Positions 1 to 6,309 of a stretch of 7,575 nt of DNA are shown piece after piece; position 1 is the first letter of the stretch, and each line of letters begins with the position of its first letter. The translations under genes were made by a program, and so were the position numbers. The DNA is taken from positions 1 through 7,575 of the forward strand of contig CALZJV010000546.1 in NCBI GenBank assembly GCA_945787595.1. Direction: 5' to 3'. The notes under the pieces were generated by a model, which was not told the DNA's origin, did not search any database, and saw only the letters and a program-made list of their open reading frames with translations. This DNA is from an uncultured Desulfobacterales bacterium. GTDB lineage: Bacteria > Desulfobacterota > Desulfobacteria > Desulfobacterales > JAFDCJ01.

Positions 1-305
1 TTTTCTTTGGGCAGACCTCCGAGATATTCGGCAATATCGTCATTGGTAATTTTTTTAGCCTCTTCCAGGGAGAGACCTTTTACCATTTCAGTCAGTGCAG
101 AGGACGATGCAATCGCACTGGCGCATCCAAAGGTTTGAAATTTTGCATCTTTGATCTTGCCGTTTTCATCCAGCTTAAAATATAAGGTCAGTGCATCACC
201 GCATGATAGGGATCCGACTTCTCCCACGCCATCCGCATCCTCGATCACACCGACATTGCGTGGATTGAGGAAGTGATCTTTGACCTTGTCTGTATATTCC
301 CACAT
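1..305 (-). CDS. nifU: NifU/IscU-like iron-sulfur cluster scaffold protein, N-terminal part (runs off left edge)
   Basis: Only the first 101 codons are present; the gene continues beyond position 1. The product is a cytoplasmic scaffold on which a [2Fe-2S] or [4Fe-4S] cluster is built with sulfur from a NifS/IscS cysteine desulfurase, then passed to apo-proteins. Visible family marks are the opening [19 protein letters not shown], the first ligand Cys35 with Asp37 in SLSCGDAL, and the second ligand Cys61 in [15 protein letters not shown]. The third cysteine, expected just after GGLPKE, lies outside the window. The ATG at 305-303 has a GGAGG ribosome site a few bases upstream, which fixes the start. 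The sequence resembles the N-terminal domain of NifU rather than E. coli IscU, but a C-terminal Nfu or ferredoxin-like domain cannot be seen, so nifU versus iscU stays open. A cysteine desulfurase partner is not in the window. Confidence 0.93.
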   Translation of the reverse strand, partial: MWEYTDKVKDHFLNPRNVGVIEDADGVGEVGSLSCGDALTLYFKLDENGKIKDAKFQTFGCASAIASSSALTEMVKGLSLEEAKKITNDDIAEYLGGLPKE

Positions 306-377
306 AGCATCCTCCTGCCTGGATCAAATTTTGTAACCAAGCGACATATCGTTAATATTAGTGAGCAGAGCATTCTG

Positions 378-397
378 CATCTAAGTTAATCATCTAA
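378..397. repeat. Direct repeat CATCTAA x2 in the nifU leader
   Basis: CATCTAA occurs at 378-384 and again at 391-397, 13 nt apart, in the region upstream of the nifU-like gene. Immediately left is a small dyad, GCAGA-gcat-TCTGC (365-378). The placement between the possible promoter (422-449) and the start codon would suit a regulator site or leader structure. This is inference only, and the repeat may be chance. Confidence 0.3.
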
Positions 398-421
398 TTT
401 TAAAAAGGGAACTCGAACCTA

Positions 422-449
422 ACAATAATGACAAAAGTTAAGCTGTCAA
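422..449 (-). promoter_or_regulatory. Possible sigma70-type promoter for the nifU-like gene
   Basis: Reading the minus strand, TTGACA (449-444) is followed after 16 nt by TATTGT (427-422). The -35 is perfect and the -10 matches 4 of 6. It would give a leader of roughly 110 nt before the ATG at 305. No experimental support; other weak candidates exist in this AT-rich stretch. Confidence 0.35.
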
Positions 450-657
450 GGCAGGTTTGATGTTGTCTATGGCTTGAGGTTGCTGCCTTTTCGGGGGCTT
501 GTCTTATATTGGGGCCGGCACCATAAATATTGTCTATAGGTCTTTTCATATGGCTTGGTGCAGGAACGTTTTTCAGACAGGGGGGATGCCTGATTGGGGA
601 TCGTAAAGGCCTCAAAATCGCAATTACACGCTTGAAATCTGTATTCATAAAACGGCA

Positions 658-686
658 TAGACAACTTCGCATTGTTTGTTTATACT
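658..686 (+). promoter_or_regulatory. Sigma70-type promoter upstream of amrB
   Basis: TAGACA (658-663) and TATACT (681-686) are separated by an ideal 17-nt spacer; each box matches the consensus at 5 of 6 positions. Transcription would start near 693, leaving a leader of about 70 nt before the amrB ATG at 765. It is the best promoter-like sequence noticed in the window. Confidence 0.55.
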
Positions 687-764
687 GTAGGTGCGAAAAG
701 GGAAAACATTAAACGGGAAAGTACTAAAAATATGTAAAATTTTCAAAACTCAGGGAGGTAACTC

Positions 765-1625
765 ATGAAATCCGCAAAAGTTAGAAGGGCCGTATTTGCG
801 GGAAGCTGGTATCCCTCCAGCGCTTCCGAATGTGAGAGGGAAATCACCGGTTTTCTCACGGAAGGCAGGAAACTCAATCCGCCGGGCAGGACACTGGTGG
901 GCGGCATTGTGCCTCATGCCGGGTGGTACTTTTCAGGCAGCATCGCCTGCAATGTGATCAACTGCGTGAAAGGTCAAGACACGGCCGATGTGGTGGTGGT
1001 ATTCGGCATGCATCTTCACGCCGATTCTCCCTGCTATATCATGACTGAAGGTGCCTGGGAAACGCCCTTCGGTGAGATTCAGGTGGAAGAAACACTGGCC
1101 TCCGAACTTGCTGAAAGATTTCCTTTTACAATTGAAACCCCAACCCGTTTTACCCAGGATAACACGGTTGAACTTCAGCTGCCCTTTATCAAATACTTTT
1201 TCAAAGACACCAAAGTCGTGGCAATGGGTGTGCCGCCACATAAGAATTCCCTGAAAATCGGCTGCACAGTTGCTGAGATTTCAAAACGTCTGGGGCTGCG
1301 GGTAAAGGTATTCGGATCCACCGACCTGACTCATTATGGCACCAACTATGGGTTTGTATCAAAGGGCACTGGGAAAAAGGCTGTGGACTGGGTTCGTCAC
1401 GAAAACGATCGCCGGGTTATCGATGCGATGCTGGCGCTGGAGCCTGAAAAAATCATCGCCGAGGCCAGGACGCGCCAGAATGCCTGCTGTGCCGGAGCCG
1501 CCGCCACCGCCATAGAAACCGCCAAACACCTGGATGCAAATCAGGCTGATGAGCTTTTCTATGCCACCAGCTATGACAAATCACCGGGGGACAGTTTTGT
1601 GGGGTATGTGGGTATTGTGCTGTAG
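765..1625 (+). CDS. amrB: AmmeMemoRadiSam system protein B (MEMO1 family)
   Basis: A 286-residue protein of the MEMO family, structurally related to extradiol dioxygenases; its bacterial reaction is not firmly known. Family marks along the chain are RRAVFAGSWYP (7-17), the PHAGW motif with His51 (matching human MEMO1 His49), FGMHLHA with His83/His85 in the region of MEMO1 His81, the NTVELQLPF segment (133-141), STDLTHYG with His190 (MEMO1 His192) and NACCAG with Cys241/Cys242 (MEMO1 Cys244). The putative metal-binding His/His/Cys set therefore appears kept. Length is normal for the family. The ATG at 765 is preceded by a strong AGGGAGGT (752-759) five nt away. Protein B usually sits with AMMECR1 (protein A) and a radical SAM enzyme; neither is here, so this copy is isolated within the window. 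A 7-nt repeat array begins at the base after its stop codon. Confidence 0.93.
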   Translation: MKSAKVRRAVFAGSWYPSSASECEREITGFLTEGRKLNPPGRTLVGGIVPHAGWYFSGSIACNVINCVKGQDTADVVVVFGMHLHADSPCYIMTEGAWETPFGEIQVEETLASELAERFPFTIETPTRFTQDNTVELQLPFIKYFFKDTKVVAMGVPPHKNSLKIGCTVAEISKRLGLRVKVFGSTDLTHYGTNYGFVSKGTGKKAVDWVRHENDRRVIDAMLALEPEKIIAEARTRQNACCAGAAATAIETAKHLDANQADELFYATSYDKSPGDSFVGYVGIVL

Positions 1626-1730
1626 CAGAAGACAGATGGCAGAAGACAGATGACAGATGGCAGAAGACAGATGACAGATGGCAGAAGACAGATGACAGAT
1701 TACAGATAACAGATAACGGAAGACAGAGGG
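1626..1730. repeat. Heptanucleotide tandem repeat array (15 units)
   Basis: Fifteen consecutive 7-nt units of the pattern CAGAWRR fill the span exactly, starting at the base after the amrB stop. In the first part CAGAAGA, CAGATGA and CAGATGG cycle in that order, giving a 21-nt higher-order unit at 1640-1660, 1661-1681 and most of 1682-1702. The right end decays to CAGATTA, CAGATAA, CGGAAGA and CAGAGGG. No spacers are present, so it is not CRISPR. The period and degeneracy point to slippage-driven growth; function unknown. Confidence 0.92.
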
Positions 1731-1740
1731 AGTTGATTTC

Positions 1741-1968
1741 GGGATGCGGAATGGGGAATGCGGCCTCCGGCCCATAGGGGCCTATGCCTACGCCCCGGTG
1801 GGAAGACGGAAAATAAGGTTAGAAGCATAGAGCATGGGGCAGGGGGCAAAGAGAGGAATAAGGAAGCTGGGAAGCAGGGAGGTTGGGAAGCTAAAAGCTA
1901 TATAAGCTCAAGGCTCAAAGGAGGGTCTTCGACCGTTGGGGGTGTGAGGTTAGAGGTTGGAGGCAGAA
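1741..1968. repeat. Mosaic of short degenerate 7- and 8-nt repeats
   Basis: No gene lies here. Successive small arrays can be read: 7-nt GGAATGS-like units at 1741-1761; 7-nt units with central GC (GAAGCAT, AGAGCAT, GGGGCAG, GGGGCAA) at 1822-1849; 8-nt GGAAGCTR-like units at 1862-1893; and 7-nt GGTTRGA-like units at 1941-1968. Each has 3-4 imperfect copies. They differ from one another in sequence but share the 7/8-nt period. The GC-rich palindrome at 1763-1798 interrupts the series. Confidence 0.6.
1763..1798. repeat. GC-rich palindromic repeat, short copy
   Basis: The segment holds the dyad CATAGG-GG-CCTATG (1773-1786) and is bounded by GCCTCCGGC (1763-1771) and CTACGCCCCGG (1788-1798). 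Both boundary words recur, in the same order but on the opposite strand, in the GC-rich block at 6661-6778 (CCGGGGCGTAG at 6686-6696 and GCCGGAGGC at 6770-6778). It therefore looks like a short member of a dispersed REP-like family in this genome. Confidence 0.55.
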
Positions 1969-1991
1969 AAGGGATAATTTCCATTTTTCCT

Positions 1992-2023
1992 CAATCAACT
2001 AATCAACGAATTAACCAATCAAC
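1992..2023. repeat. Octanucleotide CAATCAAC array upstream of cysQ
   Basis: Four 8-nt units (CAATCAAC, TAATCAAC, GAATTAAC, CAATCAAC) end 7 nt before the cysQ ribosome site GGAGAG (2031-2036). The same unit on the same strand recurs inside the fcl coding sequence at 3605-3636. Its position in the cysQ leader means unit gain or loss would change the leader length but not the protein. Confidence 0.8.
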
Positions 2024-2040
2024 CACAACCGGAGAGATCA

Positions 2041-2889
2041 ATGAACGATAAATTTTACTTGTTGACAGCCCTGGCCGCGGCCATTGATGCAGGCCATGCT
2101 ATTCTGGATGTTTACAGATCGTCTGATTTCAAGGTAGAAGAAAAGGCTGATAAATCTCCTCTCACTCTGGCGGACAAACGCTCCCATGAAACAATTGTCG
2201 AGCGTCTTGAGAAAACGGATATTCCGGTCTTAAGCGAGGAAGGAAAAGATATCCCCTATGAGAAGAGAAAAAGATGGGAGACCTACTGGCTCATTGATCC
2301 CCTGGACGGAACCAAAGAATTCATCAAAAAAAACGGTGAATTTACCGTGAATATTGCAATAATTCGCGATAGAAAACCGGCGGCGGGAGTCATTTATGCG
2401 CCTGACAAAAACCTTCTTTATTTTGCTTTAAACGATCTGGGATCCTTTAAGGCAGATTCCATTGACGGTATTGAATCGATAAATCGTCAGGCAGCCGGTT
2501 CGGCTGCCGGGAGCGCAGCAGAGGCCATGGAAAACATAATTGATGCCGCAACAATCTTACCGGCCAGCTATTCAACTAAGCGCCCATTTACCATCATCGG
2601 TAGTCGTTCCCACGCTTCACCCGAGTTGGAAGAAGTTGTGGAAGAGAAACGGCAGGAGCACGGTGAGGTTGAATTTATTTCCGCCGGGAGCTCTCTTAAA
2701 CTTTGTCTGGTTGCCGAAGGTAAGGCGGATATCTACCCGCGAACAGGGCCGACCATGGAATGGGATACGGCTGCCGGGCAGGCCATTGCTGAAAATGCCG
2801 GGTGCCAGGTTTTGCACTACGACACGAATGAACCGCTGGTCTATAATAAGGAGAACCTGCTGAATCCGTGGTTTGTGGTTTTGCGTTGA
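2041..2889 (+). CDS. cysQ: CysQ-type 3'(2'),5'-bisphosphate nucleotidase with a Gly/Ser/Ala-rich insertion
   Basis: A Mg2+-dependent, Li+-sensitive phosphatase of the inositol monophosphatase superfamily, expected to convert 3',5'-ADP (PAP) to AMP in the cytoplasm. PAP comes from PAPS use by sulfotransferases and from phosphopantetheinyl transfer. Visible motifs are LSEEGK with Glu66/Glu67, the metal-binding WLIDPLDGTKEFI (Asp86, Asp89, Thr91), NGEFTVNIA (98-106), SRSHA (188-192), SSLKLCLVAEG (217-227) and EWDTAAG with Asp242. KEFIKKNGEFTVNIA closely matches E. coli CysQ. At 282 residues it is longer than E. coli CysQ (246). Most of the excess lies around residues 143-172, where an AAGSAAGSAAE stretch is encoded by a perfect 8-bp hairpin. 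The ATG has GGAGAG four nt upstream. fcl follows after 35 nt on the same strand, suggesting an operon, perhaps for surface polysaccharide. Confidence 0.93.
   Translation: MNDKFYLLTALAAAIDAGHAILDVYRSSDFKVEEKADKSPLTLADKRSHETIVERLEKTDIPVLSEEGKDIPYEKRKRWETYWLIDPLDGTKEFIKKNGEFTVNIAIIRDRKPAAGVIYAPDKNLLYFALNDLGSFKADSIDGIESINRQAAGSAAGSAAEAMENIIDAATILPASYSTKRPFTIIGSRSHASPELEEVVEEKRQEHGEVEFISAGSSLKLCLVAEGKADIYPRTGPTMEWDTAAGQAIAENAGCQVLHYDTNEPLVYNKENLLNPWFVVLR
2490..2508. repeat. Perfect 8-bp hairpin inside cysQ
   Basis: GGCAGCCG-GTT-CGGCTGCC forms an uninterrupted 8-bp stem with a 3-nt loop. It encodes the middle of the Gly/Ser/Ala-rich insertion that separates the two conserved halves of CysQ. A GC-rich palindrome placed in frame at a variable loop looks like a tolerated small repeat insertion rather than part of the ancestral gene (inference). 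Confidence 0.6.
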
Positions 2890-2924
2890 GCTAGTTGGGA
2901 AAATAATAGTTGAAAGGAATGTGA

Positions 2925-3974
2925 ATGGAAAAAACATCAAAAATCTATGTTGCCGGGCACCGTGGTCTTGTGGGATCGGCCATTGTGCGCAAACTGAGGG
3001 TGGAAGGTTACACCAATATTATTACACGGACACATGGAGAGCTTGATTTGACCCGACAGGGCCGGGTAGAAAATTTTTTCAAAACAGAAAAGCCGGATTA
3101 CGTATTTCTGGCAGCCGCAAAAGTCGCCGGTATCTGGGGCAACAATATATATCCGGCGCAGTTTATTTACGAAAACATCACCATCCAAACCAACATCATC
3201 CATGCATCCTATCTTCATGAAGCTCAAAAGCTGTTATTTTTGGGGAGTTCCTGTATTTATCCCAAACTTTGTCCCCAGCCTATCAAAGAAGAATTCCTTC
3301 TATCTGGTTACCTGGAATCCACCAATGAACCTTATGCCATCGCTAAAATTGCCGGTATAAAAACGTGCCAGTCCTACAACCGCCAATACAAAACCCGGTA
3401 TATCAGTGTGATGCCCAACAATTTATACGGACCCAATGATAACTTCAGCCTGGAAACCTCCCATGTGCTTCCGGCGCTGATTCGCAAATTCCACCTGGCG
3501 AAACTGGCGGCGGCAGGAGATTGGGAAGGGGTCCAAAAAGATGAAGCCGCTTGCGGGCTCATCCCTGCTGATATAAAAACTTCTATAGGTCTGGATCCCA
3601 TCACCAATCAACCAATCAACCAGTCAACCCATCAACCATCTGTAATACTCTGGGGCACGGGCTCCCCCCGGCGCGAGTTTTTGCATGTGGATGATCTGGC
3701 CGATGCCTGTCTGTTTTTGATGAATCATTACGATGAATCGGAACTTATCAATATCGGCTGGGGCAAGGATCAAACCATTCGAGAGCTAGCGGAAATAATT
3801 TCCAAAATCGTGGGGTTTAAAGCACCCATAAAATGGGATTCCGGCAAACCGGACGGAACCCCTCAGAAGCTTTTGGATGTCTCGAGATTAACAGAAAAAG
3901 GCTGGCGGGCGAAAATTGGTCTGGCGGAGGGGATACGGGAAGTGTATCGGTGGTATTTGGGTGAGACGGCTTAG
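2925..3974 (+). CDS. fcl: GDP-L-fucose synthase (GDP-4-keto-6-deoxy-D-mannose epimerase/reductase)
   Basis: An NADPH-dependent short-chain dehydrogenase/epimerase performing the last step of GDP-L-fucose synthesis, supplying fucose for LPS, capsule or glycans. Residues 7-19 ([13 protein letters not shown]) form the Rossmann nucleotide loop. Catalytic residues align with E. coli Fcl at an offset of one: Ser108 and Cys110 in GSSCIYPK, Tyr137 and Lys141 in [11 protein letters not shown], and His180 in [19 protein letters not shown] and [16 protein letters not shown] complete the substrate domain. The protein has 349 residues against 321 in E. coli; the excess is an insertion of about 35 residues at 193-238. 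The tip of it, [13 protein letters not shown], is encoded by an 8-nt tandem repeat. AAGGA (2914-2918) sits 6 nt before the ATG. Gmd, which makes its substrate, is not in the window. The gene probably shares a transcript with cysQ. Confidence 0.95.
   Translation: MEKTSKIYVAGHRGLVGSAIVRKLRVEGYTNIITRTHGELDLTRQGRVENFFKTEKPDYVFLAAAKVAGIWGNNIYPAQFIYENITIQTNIIHASYLHEAQKLLFLGSSCIYPKLCPQPIKEEFLLSGYLESTNEPYAIAKIAGIKTCQSYNRQYKTRYISVMPNNLYGPNDNFSLETSHVLPALIRKFHLAKLAAAGDWEGVQKDEAACGLIPADIKTSIGLDPITNQPINQSTHQPSVILWGTGSPRREFLHVDDLADACLFLMNHYDESELINIGWGKDQTIRELAEIISKIVGFKAPIKWDSGKPDGTPQKLLDVSRLTEKGWRAKIGLAEGIREVYRWYLGETA
3605..3636. repeat. Octanucleotide CAATCAAC array inside fcl
   Basis: Four units (CAATCAAC twice, then CAGTCAAC and CCATCAAC) lie in frame within fcl, followed by a decayed fifth. 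They encode residues about 227-237 at the tip of the insertion between the nucleotide-binding part and the REFLHVDD segment. The unit matches the array upstream of cysQ (1992-2023). Because 8 is not a multiple of 3, gain or loss of one unit would shift the frame and remove the C-terminal third of the enzyme. Confidence 0.88.
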
Positions 3975-4012
3975 ATGGTTAAGACGGTTAGGGTCGTTGG
4001 GACCAAAGAAAG

Positions 4013-4052
4013 AAGATAAGAAGTTAAGAAGATAAGAAAATCAGAGGGTTAA
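4013..4052. repeat. Octanucleotide AAGATAAG array between fcl and the four-helix-bundle gene
   Basis: AAGATAAG (4013-4020), AAGTTAAG (4021-4028), AAGATAAG (4029-4036) and the decayed AAAATCAG and AGGGTTAA run without gaps. Just before it, 3974-4000 shows a looser 9-nt period (GATGGTTAA, GACGGTTAG, GGTCGTTGG). The unit resembles, in inverted orientation, the array at 4468-4515 on the other side of the four-helix-bundle gene. Confidence 0.75.
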
Positions 4053-4073
4053 CAATGACACATTAAAACCTCT
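4043..4073. terminator. Possible stem-loop terminator between convergent genes
   Basis: AGAGG (4043-4047) pairs with CCTCT (4069-4073), and TTAA (4049-4052) with TTAA (4063-4066), around a 10-nt loop. It sits between the converging fcl and four-helix-bundle genes. On the minus strand a T-rich stretch (GATTTTCTTATCTTC) follows the stem, so it could end leftward transcripts. There is no T-tract on the plus side. The stem is short and interrupted, so confidence is low. Confidence 0.3.
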
Positions 4074-4093
4074 CGAGATTTCGCTTATGGTCA

Positions 4094-4435
4094 TTAAAAG
4101 CAGAATTTTTCGGCTTTATTTTCCATTGAATTTAGCATTGCAATGATTTCCTCATATTCCCCATCGAGATTTTCAAAGGTAGCCTGTTCTATATATTCGC
4201 AGGCGAGACTGAACTCTAACCAGCATTGAGTCTCTGATGCCTCTTGCATTGAATCTGTGACTTTGTTTTTGAATACGGCAATATATCGCCTTTTTCTCCA
4301 GGCTTCAGAAAGGTTGGAGCAAACAGATCGAGAAGCCCTTCTTATTTGATCCACCAATGAATATCTTTCCTCAGAAGGGAATTCTTTTGTCAACTGAAAT
4401 ATGGTCATCGCTGCCTTAAACGCTCGTCGGTACAC
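4094..4435 (-). CDS. Four-helix-bundle protein (23S rRNA intervening-sequence protein family)
   Basis: A small helical protein of the family first noted as ORFs in 23S rRNA intervening sequences and now found widely as stand-alone genes; its molecular role is not established. Family marks are FKAAMTIFQLTKEFPSEERY, LVDQIRRASRSVCSNLSEAW (helix 2 with the conserved QIRR and SNL/SEA), EASETQCWLEFSLA (helix 3) and a closing MLNSMENKAEKF helix. From the GTG at 4435 it has 113 residues, but the family normally begins some 8 residues earlier. The upstream in-frame codons 4459-4436 do encode such a start (xRHFRDLL), with ATA where ATG is expected. The true start may therefore be the unusual ATA at 4459-4457, or the gene may have lost its ATG. 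It lies downstream of glnS on the same strand, and short-period repeats flank it on both sides. Confidence 0.85.
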   Translation of the reverse strand: MYRRAFKAAMTIFQLTKEFPSEERYSLVDQIRRASRSVCSNLSEAWRKRRYIAVFKNKVTDSMQEASETQCWLEFSLACEYIEQATFENLDGEYEEIIAMLNSMENKAEKFCF

Positions 4436-4467
4436 TAAAAGATCACGAAAGTGCCTTATATCTTTCT

Positions 4468-4515
4468 CTCACCTTCTTACCCTCTTACCTTCTCATCTTC
4501 TCATCTTCTTCTTTT
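4468..4515. repeat. Octanucleotide array spanning the glnS 3' end and the next gene's leader
   Basis: Six contiguous 8-nt units read on the plus strand as CTCACCTT, CTTACCCT, CTTACCTT, CTCATCTT, CTCATCTT and CTTCTTTT. On the minus (coding) strand they supply the last codons of glnS (KKKMRR), its TGA stop at 4495-4493, and the purine-rich leader (AAGGTGAGAG) of the four-helix-bundle gene. Confidence 0.88.
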
Positions 4516-6235
4516 GCGCTTTCAGGATCCTGGCCCAGGTGTCGCGCAAGGTTACGGTTCGATTAAATACCAGGGCAGCTGGATTTGAGTCTTTTGCATC
4601 CACACAAAAATACCCCAGGCGTTCAAACTGGTATCGGCTTGATGGTTTTGCTGGGGCCAGCGAGGGTTCAAGCTTGCAGTCGTTTAGTATCTCAATGGAT
4701 TTAAGATTTAAAAAAGCGGTAAAATCTTTGCCTGCTTCGATCTCATTGGGGTTTTCCTTTGCGAACAGATGATCGTAGAGACGGACCTGCGCGTTAATGG
4801 CGTGGTTGGCCGACACCCAGTGGATGGTGCCTTTTACTTTACGACCGTCGGGCGCATCACCCCCACGGGTGGCCGGGTCATAGGTGCAGTGAAGTTCAAT
4901 GACCTCTCCCGTTTCGGGGTCTTTGATGACATCCACACAAGTGATGAAATAGGCGTAACGTAGACGTACTTCACGACCGGGAGCCAGGCGGAAGAATTTC
5001 TTGGGTGGGTCTTCCATAAAATCGTTGCGCTCGATATACAATTCTCGCGAGAATGGCACATTCCGGGTTCCCATGGACGGATCTTCCGGATTGTTGATAG
5101 CCGCCAATTCTTCTTCCTCATTTTCCGGGTAGTTAGTGATGACAACCTTCAAAGGGCGCAGTACACCCATTACCCGGGGGGCATCTTTGTTCAAATCTTC
5201 GCGGACGCAGTACTCCAGCAAGGCCATGTCGACCATGCTGTCGGCTTTGGCCACGCCGATACGGTCGCAGAAGTTGCGGATGGCTTTGGGTGTATATCCC
5301 CGCCGACGCAGACCGGAAATGGTCGGCAGGCGCGGATCATCCCAGCCGGAAACGTGACCGTCTTCAACCAAGCGGATGAGCTTTCGCTTGCTTAAGACGG
5401 TAAAGCTTAAATTCAAGCGGGCAAATTCGATCTGCTGCGGGTGACAGTCAACTTCAAGGTGGTCTAATACCCAGTCGTAAAGCTCGCGATTGGACTCAAA
5501 TTCCAGGGTGCAATTCGAATGAGTGATCCCTTCAATAGAGTCGGACAGGCAGTGGGTAAAATCGTACATCGGATAGATGCACCAGATATTTCCGGTACGA
5601 TAATGGGTCACATGTCTGATACGGTATAAGGTGGGGTCACGCATGATCATATTGGGGGATGCCATATCAATTTTGGCCCGCAGCACATGCTCCCCATCCT
5701 TGAATTCGCCGGCTCGCATGCGTTCGAAGAGATCCAGATTTTCTTCAATTGAGCGGTTCCGGAAGGGGCTGTTCCTGCCGGGCCGGGTTAACGTCCCGCG
5801 GTATTCCCGGATTTCCTCAGCGCTCAAACTGTCTACATAAGCCTTGCCGGCTTTGATTAGCTGTACGGCATATTCAAAAAGCTGCTCAAAGTAATCGGAA
5901 GCGTAATATTCGCGATCCTGCCAGTCGAATCCCAACCAGCGGACATCATCTTTAATCGAAGCGACATACTCAATGGATTCTTTGCTCGGATCGGTATCGT
6001 CGTAGCGCAGGTTGCAAAGTCCGTTGTATTCGGCAGCCAGTCCGAAATTCAGGCAGATCGATTTGGCGTGTCCAATGTGCAGATAACCGTTGGGTTCCGG
6101 TGGAAAACGGGTAATCACTTTGCCGTCGTTTTTGCCGATTTTTAAGTCTTCCTCGATGATATGTTTGATAAAGTTTGTCGACGTCGCAGTTTCGGCTGAA
6201 TTTTTTGTTTTGGGATTGGGATTGGGTGTTTTCAT
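4493..6235 (-). CDS. glnS: Glutaminyl-tRNA synthetase (GlnRS)
   Basis: A class I aminoacyl-tRNA synthetase charging tRNA-Gln with glutamine in the cytoplasm. The 580-residue chain shows the HIGH signature in [16 protein letters not shown] (His53-His56), [12 protein letters not shown] (75-86), [19 protein letters not shown] (221-239), the KMSKS-equivalent loop TVLSKRKL (Leu281-Arg284), and the C-terminal anticodon-binding beta-barrels ending [11 protein letters not shown]. The ATG at 6235-6233 is preferred over the TTG two codons earlier. The upstream ribosome site is weak, and the ancestral stop of the antitoxin frame ends 2 nt before the ATG, which would allow translational coupling. Compared with E. 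coli GlnRS (554 residues) there is a low-complexity N-terminal extension (PNPNPK, from CCCAAT repeats). There is also a basic tail after RDTW whose last codons come from the 8-nt array at 4468-4515. Presence of GlnRS suggests direct Gln-tRNA charging. Confidence 0.96.
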   Translation of the reverse strand: MKTPNPNPKTKNSAETATSTNFIKHIIEEDLKIGKNDGKVITRFPPEPNGYLHIGHAKSICLNFGLAAEYNGLCNLRYDDTDPSKESIEYVASIKDDVRWLGFDWQDREYYASDYFEQLFEYAVQLIKAGKAYVDSLSAEEIREYRGTLTRPGRNSPFRNRSIEENLDLFERMRAGEFKDGEHVLRAKIDMASPNMIMRDPTLYRIRHVTHYRTGNIWCIYPMYDFTHCLSDSIEGITHSNCTLEFESNRELYDWVLDHLEVDCHPQQIEFARLNLSFTVLSKRKLIRLVEDGHVSGWDDPRLPTISGLRRRGYTPKAIRNFCDRIGVAKADSMVDMALLEYCVREDLNKDAPRVMGVLRPLKVVITNYPENEEEELAAINNPEDPSMGTRNVPFSRELYIERNDFMEDPPKKFFRLAPGREVRLRYAYFITCVDVIKDPETGEVIELHCTYDPATRGGDAPDGRKVKGTIHWVSANHAINAQVRLYDHLFAKENPNEIEAGKDFTAFLNLKSIEILNDCKLEPSLAPAKPSSRYQFERLGYFCVDAKDSNPAALVFNRTVTLRDTWARILKAQKKKMRR

Positions 6236-6237
6236 AT

Positions 6238-6309
6238 TCAATCTGTTATAATTCCGAAGGCCTCGGCAATATCATCCGGCAGTTGGTCAAAATTATCCGC
6301 TATTTTTAT
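6238..6309 (-). pseudogene. Detached in-frame C-terminal segment of the antitoxin
   Basis: Immediately after the TAA at 6312-6310, the same frame continues as [20 protein letters not shown] and three more codons to a TGA at 6240-6238. This wording is typical of the toxin-binding tail of Phd/YefM-type antitoxins, which often run ...LKGKI.IADNFD..LPDDI..AF. One codon (TAA where AAA is expected) thus separates an N-terminal and a C-terminal part of what looks like one 80-residue protein. Family resemblance is from memory and should be confirmed by alignment. Confidence 0.7.

Larger units (their letters stand above)
306..764. other. Divergent intergenic region, no convincing gene
   Basis: This stretch separates the leftward nifU-like gene from the rightward amrB gene. 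Open frames exist on both strands, but none has a good ribosome site or recognisable protein content. What can be seen is a 10-bp inverted repeat, GTTGTCTATG at 462-471 and CATAGACAAC at 656-665, with a third partial copy TTGTCTAT at 530-537. The right arm overlaps the -35 box of the amrB promoter. The divergent layout and shared motif could mean a common regulator, but that is inference. Confidence 0.5.

Noticed and set aside
400..672. Leftward 90-codon open frame between nifU and amrB
   Set aside because: No ribosome site, no recognisable domain, Pro/Arg/His-rich noise-like composition, and it overlaps the promoter region.
530..712. Rightward 60-codon open frame upstream of amrB
   Set aside because: It runs across the probable amrB promoter, lacks a ribosome site and has no family resemblance.
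1626..1730. CRISPR-like array
   Set aside because: Contiguous 7-nt units with no unique spacers and no cas genes.
1581..1775. Leftward frame encoding repeated SSAICHL units
   Set aside because: The peptide repeat is simply the 7-nt array translated; the frame overlaps the amrB 3' end.
1758..2051. 97-codon rightward frame before cysQ
   Set aside because: Composed of repeat-derived low-complexity sequence and overlaps the cysQ start; no protein resemblance.
6212..6226. Possible G-quadruplex (GGGATT repeats) at the glnS 5' end
   Set aside because: Only three GGG runs; four are needed. It is better explained as a small CCCAAT repeat in the N-terminal extension.
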